Assembly (NCBI RefSeq): GCF_030519475.1
Contig: NZ_JAUMKD010000009.1
Location: 62,001 to 126,000 of the forward strand
DNA length: 64,000 nucleotides
Source: Micromonospora sp. C28SCA-DRY-2
GTDB lineage: Bacteria; Actinomycetota; Actinomycetes; Mycobacteriales; Micromonosporaceae
Reading direction: 5' to 3'
The notes beneath the pieces are model-generated. The model searched no databases, was not told the DNA's origin, and was given only the letters and a program-made list of their open reading frames with translations. A program made the translations under genes and the position numbers. Below, in pieces: positions 7,781-17,221 of this stretch (position 1 is the stretch's first letter; each line of letters starts with the position of its first letter).

Positions 7781-8431
7781 ATGCGCGTCCTGGTGATCGA
7801 CAACTACGACTCGTTCGTCTTCAACCTCGTGCAGTACCTCGGCCAGCTCGGCGTGGAGTGCGAGGTACGCCGCAACGACGAGATCGACGTGGCCGAGGTG
7901 GGGCGGCTCGGCGCGGCCGGCGTCCTGCTCTCGCCCGGACCGGGCAGCCCCGACCGGGCCGGCATCTGCCTCGACGTCATCCGCGCCTACGCCGGTGAGC
8001 TGCCGATCTTCGGGGTCTGCCTCGGCCACCAGGCGATCGGCGAGGCGTTCGGCGCCACCGTGGCCCGCGCCCCGGAGCTGCTGCACGGCAAGACCTCGGA
8101 GGTACGGCACGACGGGGTCGGGGTGCTCGCCGGCCTGCCCGACCCGTTCACCGCGACCCGCTACCACTCGCTGGCCGTGCTGCCCGAGACGCTGCCCGGC
8201 GAGCTGGAGGTCACCGGCTGGACCGGCTCCGGCGTGGTGATGGCGATGCGCCACCGCAGCCTGCCGATCGAGGGCGTCCAGTTCCACCCCGAGTCGGTGC
8301 TCACCGAGGGTGGGCACCTGATGCTGGCGAACTGGCTGGCCGGGTGCGGCCACCCGGAGGCGCTGGAGCGCGCCCCGGAACTCGCCGCCGAGGTCGACGC
8401 CCGCCGCCGCGCCGCCTTCGCCACCACCTGA
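7781..8431 (+). CDS. Glutamine amidotransferase, anthranilate/aminodeoxychorismate synthase component II
   Basis: The 216-residue protein is a class I glutamine amidotransferase: IDNYDSFVFNL at the N-terminus, SPGPGSPD oxyanion region, nucleophile Cys80 in GVCLGHQ, and His169/Glu171 in FHPES. It supplies ammonia from glutamine to the chorismate-using subunit, for tryptophan (TrpG) or folate (PabA) synthesis. Mycobacteria have trpG/pabA at the same place, beside pknB. The ATG at 7781 is chosen because AGGTGAG lies just upstream, overlapping the previous gene's stop. No component I gene is in the window, so TrpG and PabA cannot be separated. Confidence 0.92.
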   Translation: MRVLVIDNYDSFVFNLVQYLGQLGVECEVRRNDEIDVAEVGRLGAAGVLLSPGPGSPDRAGICLDVIRAYAGELPIFGVCLGHQAIGEAFGATVARAPELLHGKTSEVRHDGVGVLAGLPDPFTATRYHSLAVLPETLPGELEVTGWTGSGVVMAMRHRSLPIEGVQFHPESVLTEGGHLMLANWLAGCGHPEALERAPELAAEVDARRRAAFATT

Positions 8432-8622
8432 CGTCATGCCGGCCGGCGCCGGACCAGCCCGGGACTGTACGCGCACGCCGCGTGGCGCCAGGCCGCGCCA
8501 GGACGGCCTCCAGGTGCCGGCGGACCGCGCCGGCGACCGCCAGCGACGGACGCGTCCACCGACCGTGCCCACCTGTCCACTCGTGAGCGCCGGTTTCCTG
8601 GACGGCCGCCCGCACGGGCCCG

Positions 8623-8964
8623 TCAGCGCTCGTCGTCATCCCGCCGACGGGCGCTCGCCAGGAGGGTGACGGCCAGGACGGTCAGCGAGAGGACGCCGAC
8701 GGCCTTGCCGATCCGGTCGATCCGCCGCGAGTTGCAGGTCCGGTACGCCTGCTCCCAGTAGTTCCCGTCCATCGGGCCGACCCAGCGGTCGAGGTCGAGG
8801 GCCAACGCGGTGCCGCAGGGCGCCGTCTCGTGGTCGCCGGGTGAGCGGATGTGGATCGGCAGGGTCAGCAGGAGCACCGCTACGGCAGTCCCGAGGAACG
8901 CGACCCGCGACGGTGTCACCCAGGTGCGGAACCTCGATCGGGCCGGCTCGGCCGTGGCCTCCAT
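8623..8964 (-). CDS. Two-helix membrane protein of unknown function
   Basis: A 113-residue protein. A helix at about 20-38 is followed by an outer loop containing two cysteines (APCGTAL and YRTCNSRR) that could form a disulfide, then a second helix (about 85-105) and a charged tail rich in Arg/Asp. The ATG at 8964 is chosen because the upstream extension is arginine-rich and lacks features. It stands between trpG/pabA and pknB. The 190 bases to its left (8432-8622) hold no gene. Confidence 0.7.
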   Translation of the reverse strand: MEATAEPARSRFRTWVTPSRVAFLGTAVAVLLLTLPIHIRSPGDHETAPCGTALALDLDRWVGPMDGNYWEQAYRTCNSRRIDRIGKAVGVLSLTVLAVTLLASARRRDDDER

Positions 8965-9082
8965 CGGCCAGATGCTAGAGCACCGATCCGCCCCCTGGGG
9001 GGCCACGACCGCCCAGCACCGCCCCGCCCGGGTCACCGCCTCGCCGGCGGTCGCCCTCGGGTCGCCGGGGCGGTCCGCGGCG

Positions 9083-10903
9083 TCAGTCGCCGTTGAGGCG
9101 GGCCGGCGGGCTCGTCGGCGCGGTCGGGAACAGCGGGAATCCGCCACCACCACCGTTGGGCGGCGAGTTCGTCGGCGTCGGGGTCGCCGTGCCGGTCGGC
9201 GTCGGGTCGACCACCTCCGGCACGCTGACCACGATGGTCACCGTCTCGCCCTTCGCCAGGTTGCTGCCGGCCTTCGGGTTCTGCGACTGCACCCGGCCAG
9301 CCCGGTCCGCCGGTACCTCGTCGCCCTGCTCCACGTCCACCCGGTAGCCGGCGTCCTCCAGCTCGTCCCGGGCGTCCTCCTCGGTGGCGTTGAGGACGTT
9401 CGGCACCTGAGCGACGTTGCCCTTGGAGACGGTGAGCGTGACCGTCGCGCCCTCCGCGACCGACGTGCCCTCGGCCGGCGACACCTTGAGCACGGTGTCC
9501 TTCCGCTCCGGGCTGTCCGCCTCCTTCCGGTCGACCACGAAGCCCTCGCCCTCGAGCCGCTTCTTCGCGCTCTCGAACGTCGACCCCTCGAGGCCCGACG
9601 GGATGGCCTTCGTCGCCGGGCCGCCGCAGACCTGGACCGTGACCACCTGGTTCGCCTCGAGCCGGGCGTTCGGAAGCGGGTCCTGCTGGGCGACCTTGCC
9701 CTTCTCGCAGGTGGCGTTGAAGATCTGGTCACCGGCCTGGGGGACCAGGCCGGCCTGCTGGATCTGGGCGAACGCCTGCTCCTGGGTCAGCCCGGTCACC
9801 GTGGGCACGGTGACCTGCTTCTCCGCCTGCTGGCTCCAGAGCAGCGCGGCGACCAGGGCGATCACCGCCAGCACGCCGACCGCGGAGAAGGTGGCGATCA
9901 GCCAGGACGACGCCTTGCGCTGGCGCGGGTCGCCGACCCGGGCCGGGATCTGCCGGGTCTGCGGCGCGCCGGGGGCGGGCGGGTAGCCCGCCGCGCCGGC
10001 GGCCGGCGCCATCGGCATGGTCTCGTCCTCGCGCATCACCGGGGTGGCCAGCACCGGCCGGCCGGCCGCCGCGCGGAGCAGGTCGGCGCGCATCTCGCCG
10101 GCGCTCTGGTAGCGGTTGAGCGGGTTCTTCGACAGCGCCTTGAGCACGATCGCGTCGACCGCCGGGTTGACATCCGGGTTGATGTCGCTCGGCGTCGGGG
10201 GCGCCTCCCGGACGTGCTGGTAGGCGACGCTGACCGGGCTGTCGCCGACGAACGGCGGGTGGCCGCAGAGCAGTTCGAAGAGCACGCAGCCGGCGGCGTA
10301 GACGTCGGAACGGGCGTCGACCGCCTCGCCCCGGGCCTGCTCCGGGGAGAGGTACTGGGCCGTGCCGATCACCGCGCTGGTCTGCGTCATGGTGGTGGCG
10401 CCGCTGGCCAGCGCCCGGGCGATGCCGAAGTCCATGACCTTGACCTGGCCGGTCTGGGTCAGCATGACGTTGCCGGGCTTGATGTCCCGGTGGATGATGC
10501 CGTGCCGGTGGCTGAACTCCAGCGCCGCGCACATGTCGGCGCAGATCTCCAGCGCCCGCCGGGGCTGGAGCCGCCCCTCGGCGCCGAGCACCTCCTTGAG
10601 GGTCCGCCCGTTGACGAACTCCATGACGATGAACGGCAGCGTCTCGCCGGTCGGCGCGGTCTCCTCGCCGGTGTCGTAGACGGCGACGATCGCCGGGTGG
10701 TTGAGCGACGCGGCGTTCTGCGCCTCGCGGCGGAACCGCATCTGGAAGGTGGCATCCCGGGCCAGATCCGCCCGAAGCATCTTGATCGCGACATCTCGCC
10801 CGAGCCGGAGGTCACGACCGCGGTGCACCTCGGCCATGCCGCCGTAGCCGAGCAGCTCGCCGACCTGGTACCTGCCACCGAGCAGGCGGGCCTGCGCTGT
10901 CAT
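9083..10903 (-). CDS. pknB: Ser/Thr protein kinase PknB with three PASTA domains
   Basis: A 606-residue protein. The kinase domain (about 11-275) has Lys41 (VAIKML), HRDIKPGN with Asp140, DFG at 158-160, a Thr-rich activation loop and SPEQ. A Pro-rich linker, a membrane helix (about 334-355) and three PASTA repeats (about 362-568) follow, with a Pro/Thr-rich tail. PASTA domains bind muropeptides or lipid II, so the kinase senses wall fragments and phosphorylates growth and division proteins. Mycobacterial PknB has four PASTA units; three here. The first PASTA contains a Cys pair (TCEKG, VCGGP). The start ATG overlaps the pknA stop (ATGA). Confidence 0.96.
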   Translation of the reverse strand: MTAQARLLGGRYQVGELLGYGGMAEVHRGRDLRLGRDVAIKMLRADLARDATFQMRFRREAQNAASLNHPAIVAVYDTGEETAPTGETLPFIVMEFVNGRTLKEVLGAEGRLQPRRALEICADMCAALEFSHRHGIIHRDIKPGNVMLTQTGQVKVMDFGIARALASGATTMTQTSAVIGTAQYLSPEQARGEAVDARSDVYAAGCVLFELLCGHPPFVGDSPVSVAYQHVREAPPTPSDINPDVNPAVDAIVLKALSKNPLNRYQSAGEMRADLLRAAAGRPVLATPVMREDETMPMAPAAGAAGYPPAPGAPQTRQIPARVGDPRQRKASSWLIATFSAVGVLAVIALVAALLWSQQAEKQVTVPTVTGLTQEQAFAQIQQAGLVPQAGDQIFNATCEKGKVAQQDPLPNARLEANQVVTVQVCGGPATKAIPSGLEGSTFESAKKRLEGEGFVVDRKEADSPERKDTVLKVSPAEGTSVAEGATVTLTVSKGNVAQVPNVLNATEEDARDELEDAGYRVDVEQGDEVPADRAGRVQSQNPKAGSNLAKGETVTIVVSVPEVVDPTPTGTATPTPTNSPPNGGGGGFPLFPTAPTSPPARLNGD

Positions 10904-12273
10904 CGCGTCTGTCGTCCTTCGCTCGTCGTCGTCTCGCCGCTGCCCGGCCCGGGCCGTACCTGTCGACGGTACGACCATTCGGCCGGATCGTCGCGTCCGT
11001 CGAACCGTAGCGCGCCGGACGTCACCGTCTGCGGGGCGAGCGCGCCCGACTGCGTGCCCTTCCGCAGACTGTAGGAAATCACGCCGGAGCAGATGAGTAC
11101 CAGTACGGCCAGGAGGATGGCGACGAACACCATGCCGCGGGACCGGCGGGGAGCCGGCTGCGGGGCGTACGCCATCGGGCGGGCCGCGGCGGGCGGGGGC
11201 ACCGGGGCCGCGCCGCGCGGGTAGCCGGGCTGGGCGGCCGGCGGGCGGGGCGCCGCGGCCGGCGCGACAGCGGTCGGACGCTGCGGGGCGACCGTCGCGC
11301 GCGGCGCGACCGGCGGGCGGGACTGCTGCGGCGCGGCGGCCGGCGGCCGGGCCACCGCCGTCGGCGGGCGCACCTGGGCGCGGGCGGCCGGCGCGGCCGG
11401 CGAGGACGGGGCGGCGGAGACCGGGCTGGCCTGGCCGGCGGCCCGGGCCTGCTGGGAGAGCGCGACCTTGAGCTGCCGGGCCACCCCGGCCAGCGCGGCG
11501 GCGCTGGGCCAGCGGGCGGCCGGGTCCTTGGCCAGGGCCCGCTCGACCACTGCCCGGACCTGCGGCGGGATGTCGGCGGGCAGCGGCCGGGGGGCCTCCC
11601 GGACGTGCCGCATGGCGATCTCGAGGGGGTTGTCGCCCTCGAACGGCCGCCGGCCGGCCAGGCACTGGTAGGCGACCACGCCGAGGGCGTAGACGTCCGA
11701 CGCGGGGGTGGCGACGCCGCCGGTGGCCTGCTCCGGGGAGATGTACGAGGCGGTGCCGAGCACCGAGCCGGCGGCGGTGAGCTGCCCGACCAGGTCGGAG
11801 CGGGCGATGCCGAAGTCGGTCAGCACCAGCGTGCCGTTCGGCCGGACCAGCAGGTTGCCGGGCTTGACGTCCCGGTGCACGATGCCCTTCTCGTGCGCCG
11901 CGTGCAGCGCGTCGGCCGCCTGGGCCATCAGCGCCATCGTCCGGGCCGGGGTGAGCCGGCCGACCCGGTTCAGGGTGGCCGACAGCGCGTCGCCCTCGAC
12001 GTACTCCATCACCAGGAAGGCGATCTGCTGGTCGTTGCCGAAGTCGTAGACGTCGACCACACCGGGATGGTTGATGGTGGCCATGGTGCGGGCCTCGCCG
12101 CGGAACCGCTCGGCGAAGCCGGGCTCGTCCAGCAACGCGGGGAGCAGGCTCTTCACCGCGACCGTCCGGCCGAGCACCTGGTCGGTGCCGCGCCAGACGT
12201 CGCCCATGCCGCCGCTGGCGATCCGCTCGTCGAGGCGGTATCGGTTGCCGAGCAGCACGCCGGGGCTGAGCAT
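10900..12273 (-). CDS. pknA: Ser/Thr protein kinase PknA
   Basis: A 457-residue protein with kinase domain at about 10-270: Lys41 (VAVKSL), HRDVKPGN with Asp135, DFGIAR and SPEQ. A long Ala/Pro/Arg-rich linker precedes a single membrane helix (about 376-398) and a short outer tail of about 55 residues without PASTA domains. PknA and PknB together control cell shape in actinobacteria. It starts 1 nt after the pbpA stop and overlaps pknB by 4 nt, so the genes are translated together. Confidence 0.95.
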   Translation of the reverse strand: MLSPGVLLGNRYRLDERIASGGMGDVWRGTDQVLGRTVAVKSLLPALLDEPGFAERFRGEARTMATINHPGVVDVYDFGNDQQIAFLVMEYVEGDALSATLNRVGRLTPARTMALMAQAADALHAAHEKGIVHRDVKPGNLLVRPNGTLVLTDFGIARSDLVGQLTAAGSVLGTASYISPEQATGGVATPASDVYALGVVAYQCLAGRRPFEGDNPLEIAMRHVREAPRPLPADIPPQVRAVVERALAKDPAARWPSAAALAGVARQLKVALSQQARAAGQASPVSAAPSSPAAPAARAQVRPPTAVARPPAAAPQQSRPPVAPRATVAPQRPTAVAPAAAPRPPAAQPGYPRGAAPVPPPAAARPMAYAPQPAPRRSRGMVFVAILLAVLVLICSGVISYSLRKGTQSGALAPQTVTSGALRFDGRDDPAEWSYRRQVRPGPGSGETTTSEGRQTR

Positions 12274-12274
12274 G

Positions 12275-13780
12275 TCAGCGGCCCCCCGGATCGGTGATCG
12301 CCGCCCGCATGATCTGGCCGCCGATCCGGGCGGCCTCGGCGCTGCCGCCGTCGCCGGCCTCCTCCAGCAGCACGCAGACCGCGGAGACCGCGTTGCCGTT
12401 CTTGTCGAGCGCGAAGCCGATGAACCAGCCGTGGTCGCGGGTCTGCGGGCCGGACTGGGCGGTACCGGTCTTGCCGCCGACGGTGTAGCCGTCGATCTGC
12501 GCCTGCCGGCCGGTGCCGTTCTCGACCACGCTGACCATCATCTCGCGCAGGTCGGCGGCGACCTGGCCGCTGACCGGCTGGCGCAGCTCCCGCGGGTCGG
12601 CGGTGTAGTAGCTGGTGGTGCGGTCCGGGCCGAGCAGCTGGCGGACCAGGTAGGGCCGCATCTGGCTGCCGCCGTTGGCGACCGACGCGGCGATCATGGC
12701 GCCCTGCAACGGGGTCATCCGGACGTCGCGCTGGCCGATCGAGGACTGGGCCAGCGCCGCCGGGTCGTCCCCGCCGTCGGCGTTCTGCATGTCGCCGGTA
12801 CGGCTGGCCGCCACCGCGTGCCCGCCCTCGCCGAGCTGGCCGACGGTGAGGTCCTCCTGCTCGAACCCGAACTGGCGGGCCTTCTCCTTGATGGTGTCGG
12901 CGCCGAGCCGGATGCCGAGCTTGGCGAATCCGGTGTTGCACGACTCGGTGACCGCCTCCATCAGGCTGACCTGGGACTCCGGGCAGATGGACGGGGCGGC
13001 GTTGCGGATCGGGGTGCCGGAGGTCGGTGGGGTGAAGCTGGCGCCGGCCGGGATCTGGGTGTTCTTGCCGACGCCGTTCTCCAGCGCGGCGGCCGCCACC
13101 ACGATCTTGAAGGCGGAGCCCGGAGGCAGCACCTCGCCGAGCGCCCGGTTGCGCAGCGGGCGGTCCGCATCCTGCTCCAGCTTGTTGTACGCCGCGGTCG
13201 CCGCGTCGGTGTCGTGGCTGGCCAGCGGGTTCGGGTCGAAGCTCGGCATGGAGACGAGCGCCTGCACCGCCCCGGTACGCGGGTCGATGGCGATCGCCGC
13301 CCCCTTGCTGACCCCCTGCTTGTTGTTCCGCAGCTGGTCGTAAGCGACGTCCTGGGCGCGCTTGGAGATGGTCAGCAGCACGTTGCCGCCGGCGGTCTGG
13401 TCGCCGGTGAACATGTCCTTGAACCGGTCGATGAAGAGCTGGTCGCTGGTGCCGGCGAGGAAGTCGTTCTCGCTCCGCTCGATGCCGGTGTCCCCGAGGT
13501 TGACCGGCTTGTAGCCGAGCACGTGCGCGTACTTGGCGCCGCCCGGGTAGGTGCGCTGGTACTTCAGCTCGCCGTCGGTCTCCTTGCTGACCGCGAAAGC
13601 GGTGCCGCCGGCCTCGATGTTGCCGCGCTTGCGCTCGTACTCGGCGACCTGGACCCGACCGTTGTAGTCGCTGGTGCGGTATTCATCCGCCTTGTAGGCC
13701 TGGATCCAGTTCAGGTTCGCGAAGAGCAGCCCGAAGAGGATCATCACGACGACGCCGACCCGGCGCAGGGGTGCGTTCAC
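12275..13780 (-). CDS. pbpA: Penicillin-binding protein PbpA (D,D-transpeptidase)
   Basis: A 501-residue protein with an N-terminal membrane helix (about 8-25) and a transpeptidase domain. The motifs are PPGSAFK (SxxK near 219), ESCNTGF (SxN near 278) and VGGKTGTAQ (KTG near 434). It crosslinks peptidoglycan during elongation or septation, paired with the SEDS polymerase RodA, whose gene immediately precedes it. The start is GTG and overlaps the rodA stop (GTGA). Mycobacterial PbpA at this locus is phosphorylated by PknB, which suggests the same here. Confidence 0.95.
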   Translation of the reverse strand: MNAPLRRVGVVVMILFGLLFANLNWIQAYKADEYRTSDYNGRVQVAEYERKRGNIEAGGTAFAVSKETDGELKYQRTYPGGAKYAHVLGYKPVNLGDTGIERSENDFLAGTSDQLFIDRFKDMFTGDQTAGGNVLLTISKRAQDVAYDQLRNNKQGVSKGAAIAIDPRTGAVQALVSMPSFDPNPLASHDTDAATAAYNKLEQDADRPLRNRALGEVLPPGSAFKIVVAAAALENGVGKNTQIPAGASFTPPTSGTPIRNAAPSICPESQVSLMEAVTESCNTGFAKLGIRLGADTIKEKARQFGFEQEDLTVGQLGEGGHAVAASRTGDMQNADGGDDPAALAQSSIGQRDVRMTPLQGAMIAASVANGGSQMRPYLVRQLLGPDRTTSYYTADPRELRQPVSGQVAADLREMMVSVVENGTGRQAQIDGYTVGGKTGTAQSGPQTRDHGWFIGFALDKNGNAVSAVCVLLEEAGDGGSAEAARIGGQIMRAAITDPGGR

Positions 13781-15267
13781 GGCCTGATCACCTCCGTGGG
13801 AGCACCGTGCAACTGCTCCGGCGGGCCGCCGGCGGGCCGGGCCCGCCCACCACCACCGGTGACCGGACGGCGGGCCGCGTCGGAGACCCGCAGCAGCACC
13901 GCGATCAGCAGCCAGTTGGCCATCAGCGACGAGCCACCGGCGGAGAGGAACGGGGTGGTCTGGCCGGTGAGCGGGATGAGCTTGCTGATCCCGCCGACGA
14001 TCACGAAGACCTGCAACCCGAGGGTGAAGGCCAGGCCGCCGGCGAGCAGCTTGCCGAACGAGTCCCGCACCGCCAGCGCGGCGCGCAGCCCCCGCTCGAC
14101 GATCAGCAGGTAGACCACGAGCAGCGCGGAGAGGCCGAACAGGCCGATCTCCTCGCCGATGCCGGCGAAGATGAAGTCGTTCTGCACCTCGGGCAGCAGG
14201 CCGGGCTGGCCGCCGCCCGGCCCGGCGCCGAACAGCCCGCCGGTGCCGAGCGCGAGCAACCCCTGCACGAGCTGGTAGCCGTCGTCGTGGGGGTCGGCGA
14301 ACGGGTCCAGCCAGATCTGCGCCCGCAGGTAGAAGTTGGCGAAGGGACCGCCGACGACGTCACCGAGCAGGTACGCCAGGTAGGCGCCGCCGAAGAAGAG
14401 CACCAGGCCGATGAGCAGCCAACTGACCCGTTCGGTGGCGATGTAGAGCGTCACCACGAACATGCCGAAGTAGAGCAGCGAGGTGCCCAGGTCCTTCTCG
14501 AAGATGAGGACCAGGAGACTGATCAGCCAGACCACCACGACCGGGCCGAGGTCGCGCCCGCGGGGGAAGTCGATGCCGAGGAACCGGCGGCTGGCCAGCG
14601 ACAGCACCTCGCGCTTGCGCACCAGGTAGTAGGCGAAGAAGGCCAGCAGCGCCAGCTTGGCGAACTCGCCGGGCTGGATCGAGAACGTGTCGCCGAACTT
14701 GATCCACAGCTTGGCGCCGTTGATCTCCGAGTATCGGCTCGGCAGCACCGCCGGGATCATCACCAGCACGATGCCGGCCAGCCCCAGGGTGTACGCGTAC
14801 CGGGAGACCGACCGGTGGTCGCGCATCAGGGCGAGCAGCCCGGCGGCGAGGATCACCGACAACAGCGTCCAGGCGAGCTGGCGGCCACCCGTGCCGGCGA
14901 AGGTGGCCAGGTTCTCCCGGTCGGCCGGCAGCGCCTCGCCGAGGTCGAGCCGGCGCAGGAAGCCCACCCCGATGCCGTTGAGCAGGGCGACCGCCGGCAG
15001 CAGGGCCGGGTCGGCGAACGGCGCGAGGAACCGGATCACCAGGTGCAGGCCGAGGAAGACGGCGGTGAGCGCGGCGGCCGGGATCCAGAAGTCGGGGGTG
15101 ACCGTGTCGAGCACCTTCGCCTCGACCATCGCCCCGTACGCGGCCACCAGGCCCATCGCCAGCAGCAGCAGCGACAGCTCGGCGTTGCGCCGGGACCGGG
15201 CCAGGCGTACGCCGGGCTGCTCGCCCGTGGTGGCGGGCGAGGGTGCCGGGGTGGCCGGTGCGGTCAC
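13777..15267 (-). CDS. rodA: SEDS-family peptidoglycan polymerase RodA/FtsW
   Basis: A 496-residue polytopic membrane protein with about 12 helices. SEDS features include a GELAKL-like segment (IQPGEFAKLALLAFFAYYL), a large loop with LGTGGLFGAG and the C-terminal LPLTGQTTPFLSAGGSS segment. SEDS proteins polymerise lipid II into glycan strands together with a class B penicillin-binding protein, here PbpA. The start is GTG with AGAGGA upstream. A 26-nt gap separates it from pstP. Confidence 0.95.
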   Translation of the reverse strand: MTAPATPAPSPATTGEQPGVRLARSRRNAELSLLLLAMGLVAAYGAMVEAKVLDTVTPDFWIPAAALTAVFLGLHLVIRFLAPFADPALLPAVALLNGIGVGFLRRLDLGEALPADRENLATFAGTGGRQLAWTLLSVILAAGLLALMRDHRSVSRYAYTLGLAGIVLVMIPAVLPSRYSEINGAKLWIKFGDTFSIQPGEFAKLALLAFFAYYLVRKREVLSLASRRFLGIDFPRGRDLGPVVVVWLISLLVLIFEKDLGTSLLYFGMFVVTLYIATERVSWLLIGLVLFFGGAYLAYLLGDVVGGPFANFYLRAQIWLDPFADPHDDGYQLVQGLLALGTGGLFGAGPGGGQPGLLPEVQNDFIFAGIGEEIGLFGLSALLVVYLLIVERGLRAALAVRDSFGKLLAGGLAFTLGLQVFVIVGGISKLIPLTGQTTPFLSAGGSSLMANWLLIAVLLRVSDAARRPVTGGGGRARPAGGPPEQLHGAPTEVIRP

Positions 15268-15293
15268 GATCGTCCTCTGGTTCGAGCCGGCGC

Positions 15294-16733
15294 CTATTCC
15301 GGCGACCGGCAGGCGGCCGGATCCAGCGCCGGCGCGATGGTGTCGGAGGGCGGGGCGTCGGGCGTGCTGGCCGGCGCGGCGCTACCGCTCGGCGCGCCGC
15401 CGGGCGTCGGGCTGCCGGTGGCGGGACCGGGCGTCACGCCCGGCGACGGCGTGCCCGGAGCGGGCGTCGCGCCGGTGGCGGCCGCCGTCATGGTCGGGCT
15501 CGGCGGGCAGATCGGCTTCAGGTTCGGGTTGGTCGGGGTGTCACTGGTCAGCTCGGCCAGGCGGCGCTCGGCGTCCGGCTGGCTCTTGGCCGGGATGCCC
15601 TGCTTGACCTGCTCCTGCGCGGCCAGGGTGAGATCGTCCAGCTCGGCCGGGCTGGTGGAGTGCACGGTGGAGAGGTCCATCCCGGCGATCTCGCCCTGGA
15701 TGCCCCGGAAGACCGCCACCTGGCCGTCCTCGGTCGCCCCGACGTAGTACTGCCGCTGGGTGTAGCTCCACCCGCCGAACAGGCCGCCACCGAGGATCAC
15801 CAGCAGCGCCAGCGTCATCGCGGCGGCGCGTACCGGGCGGTGCCGACGGCGCTCCGGCTCGTCCTCGGCGCTCGCCGCCGGCTCCTCGGGAGCGGCGGGC
15901 CGGGGGGCGGACAGGGCCGAGGCCCGGGCCGCCGGGGTGGAGACGTCGGCGGAGGTGGCCATGCCGCGGTCGCGGGCGGCGGCGCCGCCGACGATCGGGG
16001 TGGCCTCGACGATGTCCTGGTCGGTGGCGTCCGCGATGATCACGGTGATGTTGTCCGGACCACCGCCGCGGAGCGCGAGCTGCACCAGCCGCTCCACGCA
16101 CTGCTGCGGGTCGGCGTACTCGCGCATTGTGTCCGCGATGGTGTCCGCGCTGACCACGCCGGAGAGCCCGTCGCTGCAGATCAGGTAGCGGTCACCGGGC
16201 AGCACCTGGCGGACGGAGTATTCCGGGTCGATGTCGCGGCCGTCGAGCGCCCGGGTCAGCAGCGAGCGCTGGGGGTGGCTGCTCGCCTCCTCGGCGCTGA
16301 TCCGACCCTCGTCGACCAGCATCTGGACGTAGGTATCGTCCTTGGTGATCTGCGCGAACTCGCCGTTGCGCAGCAGATAGGCGCGCGAGTCACCGATGTG
16401 CACCATGCCCAGCTTGCTGCCGGAGAAGAGGGTGGCGGTGAGCGTGGTGCCCATCCCCTCCAGCTGCGGGTTGGCGTCCACGGTGTCGCGGAGCTGCTGG
16501 TTGGCGGTGCCCACCGCCGACCGCAGCGCGTCCACGAGGGCGTCCCCGGGGACGTCCTCGTCCAGTGGCGCCATGGCGCCGATGACGATGTTGCTGGCGA
16601 CGTCACCGGCGGCCATGCCGCCCATGCCGTCGGCAACGGCGAGTAGCCGCGGCCCGGCGTAGACGGAGTCCTGGTTACCGTCTCGGATCAGACCGCGGTC
16701 GCTGTGGGCCGCATAGCGCAGGGTCAGAGTCAT
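15294..16733 (-). CDS. pstP: PP2C-type Ser/Thr phosphatase PstP
   Basis: A 479-residue protein. The PP2C domain (about 1-235) shows RDGNQD (Asp18), ADGMGG (Asp35), HIGDSRAYL, SDGLSGVV and GGPDNITVI, the metal-binding aspartates of the family. A cytoplasmic linker, a membrane helix (about 300-320) and an outer domain of about 150 residues ending in a Pro/Thr/Ala-rich tail follow. PstP reverses PknA/PknB phosphorylation. The ATG overlaps the fhaB stop (ATGA). Confidence 0.95.
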   Translation of the reverse strand: MTLTLRYAAHSDRGLIRDGNQDSVYAGPRLLAVADGMGGMAAGDVASNIVIGAMAPLDEDVPGDALVDALRSAVGTANQQLRDTVDANPQLEGMGTTLTATLFSGSKLGMVHIGDSRAYLLRNGEFAQITKDDTYVQMLVDEGRISAEEASSHPQRSLLTRALDGRDIDPEYSVRQVLPGDRYLICSDGLSGVVSADTIADTMREYADPQQCVERLVQLALRGGGPDNITVIIADATDQDIVEATPIVGGAAARDRGMATSADVSTPAARASALSAPRPAAPEEPAASAEDEPERRRHRPVRAAAMTLALLVILGGGLFGGWSYTQRQYYVGATEDGQVAVFRGIQGEIAGMDLSTVHSTSPAELDDLTLAAQEQVKQGIPAKSQPDAERRLAELTSDTPTNPNLKPICPPSPTMTAAATGATPAPGTPSPGVTPGPATGSPTPGGAPSGSAAPASTPDAPPSDTIAPALDPAACRSPE

Positions 16734-17215
16734 GGCCGTAATTCGAGGGAAGTGCGGCCGATCCGGATCGGCACGCCGAGGGGGACGGGGGTCGGTCCGG
16801 TGACCTTAGCGCGATCCAGGTACGTCCCGTTAGTCGAGCCGAGGTCCTCGACGAACCACTGCCCGTCGCGCGGCACCAGCCGGGCGTGCCGCGCGGAGGC
16901 GTAGTCGTCAGTGATGACGAGGGTGGAGTCCTCGGCCCGACCGATGGTGATCTGCGCTTCACCGAGAGTGATCCTGGTGCCGGCCAGCTGACCGGCGGTC
17001 ACCACCAGCTGGTGCGCCGCCCTGCCCCGCTTCACCTTCGCCGGCTTCGCCGCCTGCCCGGTCGACGCGCCGACCGCCCGGGGCGCGGCCACCAGCCGGC
17101 CCGACCGGGCGCCCGCGAAGAGATCCCGGCGGATGACGCCGACCACCGTGAACACGAAGATCCACAGCAGGATGAGGAACCCGAACCGGGCGACGGTGAT
17201 GACGAGTTCCGGCAA
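16730..17215 (-). CDS. fhaB: Membrane-anchored FHA-domain protein FhaB (FipA)
   Basis: A 161-residue protein with a membrane helix near the N-terminus (about 8-26) and a C-terminal FHA domain (about 85-160; IGRAEDSTL, ARLVPRDG, GSTNGTYLD). FHA domains bind phosphothreonine; mycobacterial FhaB/FipA links PknB signalling to FtsZ and FtsQ. The start codon is TTG, six bases after the fhaA stop and without a clear ribosome-binding site, so translation probably depends on fhaA. Confidence 0.93.
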   Translation of the reverse strand: MPELVITVARFGFLILLWIFVFTVVGVIRRDLFAGARSGRLVAAPRAVGASTGQAAKPAKVKRGRAAHQLVVTAGQLAGTRITLGEAQITIGRAEDSTLVITDDYASARHARLVPRDGQWFVEDLGSTNGTYLDRAKVTGPTPVPLGVPIRIGRTSLELRP

Positions 17216-17221
17216 GGCGGG